Assembly: GCA_963650385.1 (NCBI GenBank)
Contig: CAVJLL010000036.1
Span: 1 to 23,611, forward strand
DNA from: CAG-791 sp963650385
Lineage (GTDB): Bacteria; Bacillota; Clostridia; Lachnospirales; Lachnospiraceae
Reading direction: 5' to 3'
Length of the DNA stretch: 23,611 nt
The notes below the pieces were generated by a model. It saw only the letters and a program-made list of their open reading frames with translations, had not been told where the DNA came from and did no database searches. The translations under genes and the position numbers were made by a program. Positions 21,826-23,611 of this stretch are shown here, piece after piece (within the stretch, counting starts at the first letter, position 1; each line of letters starts with the position of its first letter).

Positions 21826-22488
21826 ATGAACCTATTTGATGTGGTAGGACCGGTAATGGTGGGACCGTCCAGCTCGCATACGGCAGGAGCGGTCCGGATC
21901 GGCAACGTCAGCAGAAAGCTCCTGGGTGAGGAGGTCCGGAAGGCAGACATCGGACTTCACGGGTCCTTTCTGGCAACGGGAAGCGGCCACGGGACAGACC
22001 GCGCACTCATTGCAGGACTGCTGGGGCTTTCCGTGGATGATGACCGGATTGCAGACAGCTTCGAGCTGGCAAAAAAAGCAGGGATGGAATTTCATTTCAG
22101 CGGAATCGACCTTGGCGAGGATGCACATCCCAATTCGGCGAGACTGATTCTGACCTCGAGTTCCGGAAGAGAGCTCGAAATTGTCGGTGTCTCCGTCGGC
22201 GGCGGACGCATCGTGATCCGGGAGTTGGACGGACTGCAGGCGAATTTCAGCGGCGATTATCCGACTCTCGTTGTTCACAATGAGGACCAGCCGGGACATG
22301 TGGCAGAGGTCACTTCCATGCTGCAGCACAAATCCGTTAACATTGCCACCATGCAGTTGTATCGCTCCGGTCGGGGCGGACATGCGGTCATGGTGCTGGA
22401 ATGCGACCAGGAGATTCCGAGGGAATCGGTTCGCTGGCTGGAGCATCTGGAAGGCGTCGAGAAGGTGACGTATTACAGTCCGGCGTAG
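21826..22488 (+). CDS. sdaAB: L-serine dehydratase, iron-sulfur-dependent, beta subunit
   Basis: The 220-residue protein begins MNLFDVVGPVMVGPSSSHTAGAVRIG, the standard N-terminus of the beta subunit with the SSHT motif. It continues HGSFLATGSGHGTDRALIAGLLG (45-67) and HPNSARL, and ends with an ACT-type domain (about 147-217: LVVHNEDQPGHVAEVTSML and following). With SdaAA it converts L-serine to pyruvate and ammonia; the ACT domain is the likely site for L-serine or other effector binding. AGGGAG lies upstream of the ATG. It is in an operon with the HD gene (22-base gap) and sdaAA (55-base gap). Confidence 0.96.
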   Translation: MNLFDVVGPVMVGPSSSHTAGAVRIGNVSRKLLGEEVRKADIGLHGSFLATGSGHGTDRALIAGLLGLSVDDDRIADSFELAKKAGMEFHFSGIDLGEDAHPNSARLILTSSSGRELEIVGVSVGGGRIVIRELDGLQANFSGDYPTLVVHNEDQPGHVAEVTSMLQHKSVNIATMQLYRSGRGGHAVMVLECDQEIPRESVRWLEHLEGVEKVTYYSPA

Positions 22489-22543
22489 GAAGAATGCATA
22501 GCAGATTGGCGGACGGCACAGGACAGGCGGAGGAGAGGACATC

Positions 22544-23431
22544 ATGTTTAAGGCATTAGAGGACATCATTGGGGAATGCAGTAAATCGGAAGCGCCGTTC
22601 TGGAAGGTGGTGCAAGAGGAGGATTGTCTGGAATCCGGAATTACACCGGAGGAATCCTTCCGGAAGATGGAAGGAATCTATCAGGCAATGAAGGACTCGG
22701 ATGCCCGGTATGATGCAGAGCTCTGCTCGGCCAGCGGTCTGGTGGGAAAGGATGCGGAGAAGCTCCGGCTGCGGGCGGAGAAGGAGCAGCTCCTGTGCGG
22801 AACGTTCACGGCACATGTGATGGAGCGGGCGCTTCGGGTTGCAGAATCCAACGCGTGCATGAAGCGGATTGTGGCGGCACCGACGGCCGGCTCCTGCGGC
22901 GTGATGCCGGCGGTACTGCTCTCCATGCAGGAAAAAAACGGCTACAGCGACGCGGAGATGATTCAGGCGCTGTATGTGGCGGCCGGAATCGGCGGCGTGA
23001 TTGCACAAAGAGCCAGCCTTGCCGGTGCGGAAGGCGGATGTCAGGCGGAGATCGGTTCCGCCTCAGCGATGGCGGCCGGCGCAGCAGTAAGCCTTCTGGG
23101 AGGAGGGCCGGCTGCAATGGCAGACGCAGCAGCAATGGCATTGTCAGGACTCATGGGACTGGTGTGTGATCCGGTCGCAGGACTGGTGGAGGTGCCGTGC
23201 GTAAAGCGGAATGTAACGGGAGCCATGAATGCGGTGGCCTGTGCAGATATGGCAATGGCGGGAATTACCAGCCGCATACCGCCGGATGAAGTGATCGATG
23301 CCATGAAATCGGTTGGACATCTGATGTCATCCGACCTCCGGGAAACAGGCCGGGGCGGCCTTGCCGGGACACCAACCGGGCAGAGAATTCAGGAGAGAAT
23401 CAGTAGTCATCAGAGGACAAATGAGGTATAA
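22544..23431 (+). CDS. sdaAA: L-serine dehydratase, iron-sulfur-dependent, alpha subunit
   Basis: The 295-residue catalytic subunit has VAAPTAGSCGVMPAVL (110-125). Three Cys in the positions expected for the [4Fe-4S] cluster are Cys166 (GGCQAEIGSAS), Cys208 (LVCDPVAGLVE) and Cys219 (VPCVKRN). Glycine- and alanine-rich membrane-like stretches around 172-206 are usual for this family. It starts with a strong GGAGGAGAGG site and follows sdaAB. Together they deaminate L-serine, a common energy and carbon source in gut anaerobes. The C-terminal 15 residues are polar and variable. A TATAAT hexamer overlaps the stop codon. Confidence 0.96.
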   Translation: MFKALEDIIGECSKSEAPFWKVVQEEDCLESGITPEESFRKMEGIYQAMKDSDARYDAELCSASGLVGKDAEKLRLRAEKEQLLCGTFTAHVMERALRVAESNACMKRIVAAPTAGSCGVMPAVLLSMQEKNGYSDAEMIQALYVAAGIGGVIAQRASLAGAEGGCQAEIGSASAMAAGAAVSLLGGGPAAMADAAAMALSGLMGLVCDPVAGLVEVPCVKRNVTGAMNAVACADMAMAGITSRIPPDEVIDAMKSVGHLMSSDLRETGRGGLAGTPTGQRIQERISSHQRTNEV

Positions 23432-23432
23432 T
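23404..23432 (+). promoter_or_regulatory. Candidate promoter for the tRNA-Arg gene
   Basis: TAGTCA (23404-23409) and a perfect TATAAT (23427-23432) are spaced by 17 bases and overlap the sdaAA stop. The tRNA starts 106 bases downstream. The leader between contains an ACGCG/CGCGT hairpin near 23498-23513 and a repeated TCGGAAT, with no T-run that would end sdaAA transcripts, so the tRNA may also be reached by read-through. Confidence 0.4.
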
Positions 23433-23537
23433 AGCACCACTGCCGCGAGGTCGGAATTTCGGAATCGCCGGTGGATATAAATCGGAGCCTTGGCCGAAAC
23501 GCGAGAAACCGCGTAAAATCAAGGAAATTCATAAAAT

Positions 23538-23611
23538 GTCTCTGTAGCTCAGCAGGATAGAGCGTTCGCCTCCTAAGCGAAAGGCCGTGCGTTCGAATCG
23601 CATCAGGGACA
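23538..23611 (+). tRNA. tRNA-Arg (CCT)
   Basis: A complete 74-base cloverleaf: acceptor GTCTCTG paired with CAGGGAC (one T-G pair), a D arm with AGCTC/GAGC, anticodon stem TTCGC/GCGAA around CTCCTAA with anticodon CCT, and T arm GTGCG-TTCGAAT-CGCAT. The discriminator A is the last base of the window, so whether CCA is encoded cannot be seen. It decodes the AGG codon. Confidence 0.95.

Noticed and set aside
23432..23537. A riboswitch or T-box in the leader before tRNA-Arg
   Set aside because: Only a 5-bp hairpin and a short repeated TCGGAAT are present; no conserved riboswitch core is recognisable.

Overview
The window looks like a chromosomal stretch of a moderately GC-rich, anaerobic Firmicute, most probably Lachnospiraceae or a neighbouring Clostridia family. 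The grounds are strong AGGAGG-type ribosome binding sites on most genes, a two-subunit iron-sulfur L-serine dehydratase (SdaAB/SdaAA), RlmH, a PatB-type C-S lyase, an M55 D-aminopeptidase, a FliB-like protein and a small DUF6472-like Cys protein. This is recognition from protein families by eye; no database search was possible. The window runs from the 3' part of a tRNA-Phe gene to a complete tRNA-Arg(CCT) gene.

Left part (1-6.5 kb). tRNA-Phe is followed by a clean intrinsic terminator and then, on the minus strand, mtnN (MTA/SAH nucleosidase). A four-gene minus-strand operon follows: a membrane-anchored SGNH protein, a HAD-IIIC/FkbH-like protein with a C-terminal GNAT-like domain, an acyl carrier protein and an MBOAT acyltransferase. 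This parallels the Dlt D-alanylation system (carrier, MBOAT, SGNH), but an FkbH-like loading enzyme takes the place of the DltA adenylating enzyme. I regard it as the most interesting candidate system, possibly attaching a glyceryl-type or other carrier-bound acyl group to an envelope polymer.

Middle part (6.6-13 kb), plus strand. A histidine kinase with almost no extracellular loop, an OmpR-type regulator and a MATE transporter are divergent from the first acylation operon. They are followed by a second, carrier-free acylation cluster: DUF6472-like protein, MBOAT and a membrane-anchored SGNH protein. A UlaG-like metallo-beta-lactamase-fold protein then overlaps mutY by four bases.

Right part (15-23.6 kb). 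This holds a FliB-like Cys-rich protein, a convergent tRNA-dihydrouridine synthase, rlmH, a YkgJ-type Cys-cluster protein, an M55 peptidase, patB, an HD-domain protein and sdaAB-sdaAA. Between the YkgJ gene and the M55 gene I find a 26-residue gene on the minus strand, with a strong Shine-Dalgarno sequence and its own terminator. It encodes a probable amphipathic peptide.

Sequence structure beyond the genes. At least six copies of an approximately 40-90 bp palindromic, MITE- or REP-like repeat lie in intergenic regions, at about 98, 1096, 6553, 9957, 12928 and 19799. They share ends resembling GTATCTGTTTAGCC and CTGTTCAGCACCTGCC. A second repeat of 41 bp occurs twice (17828 and 21208), and in both copies it preserves an in-frame start encoding MSKREA-QQ.
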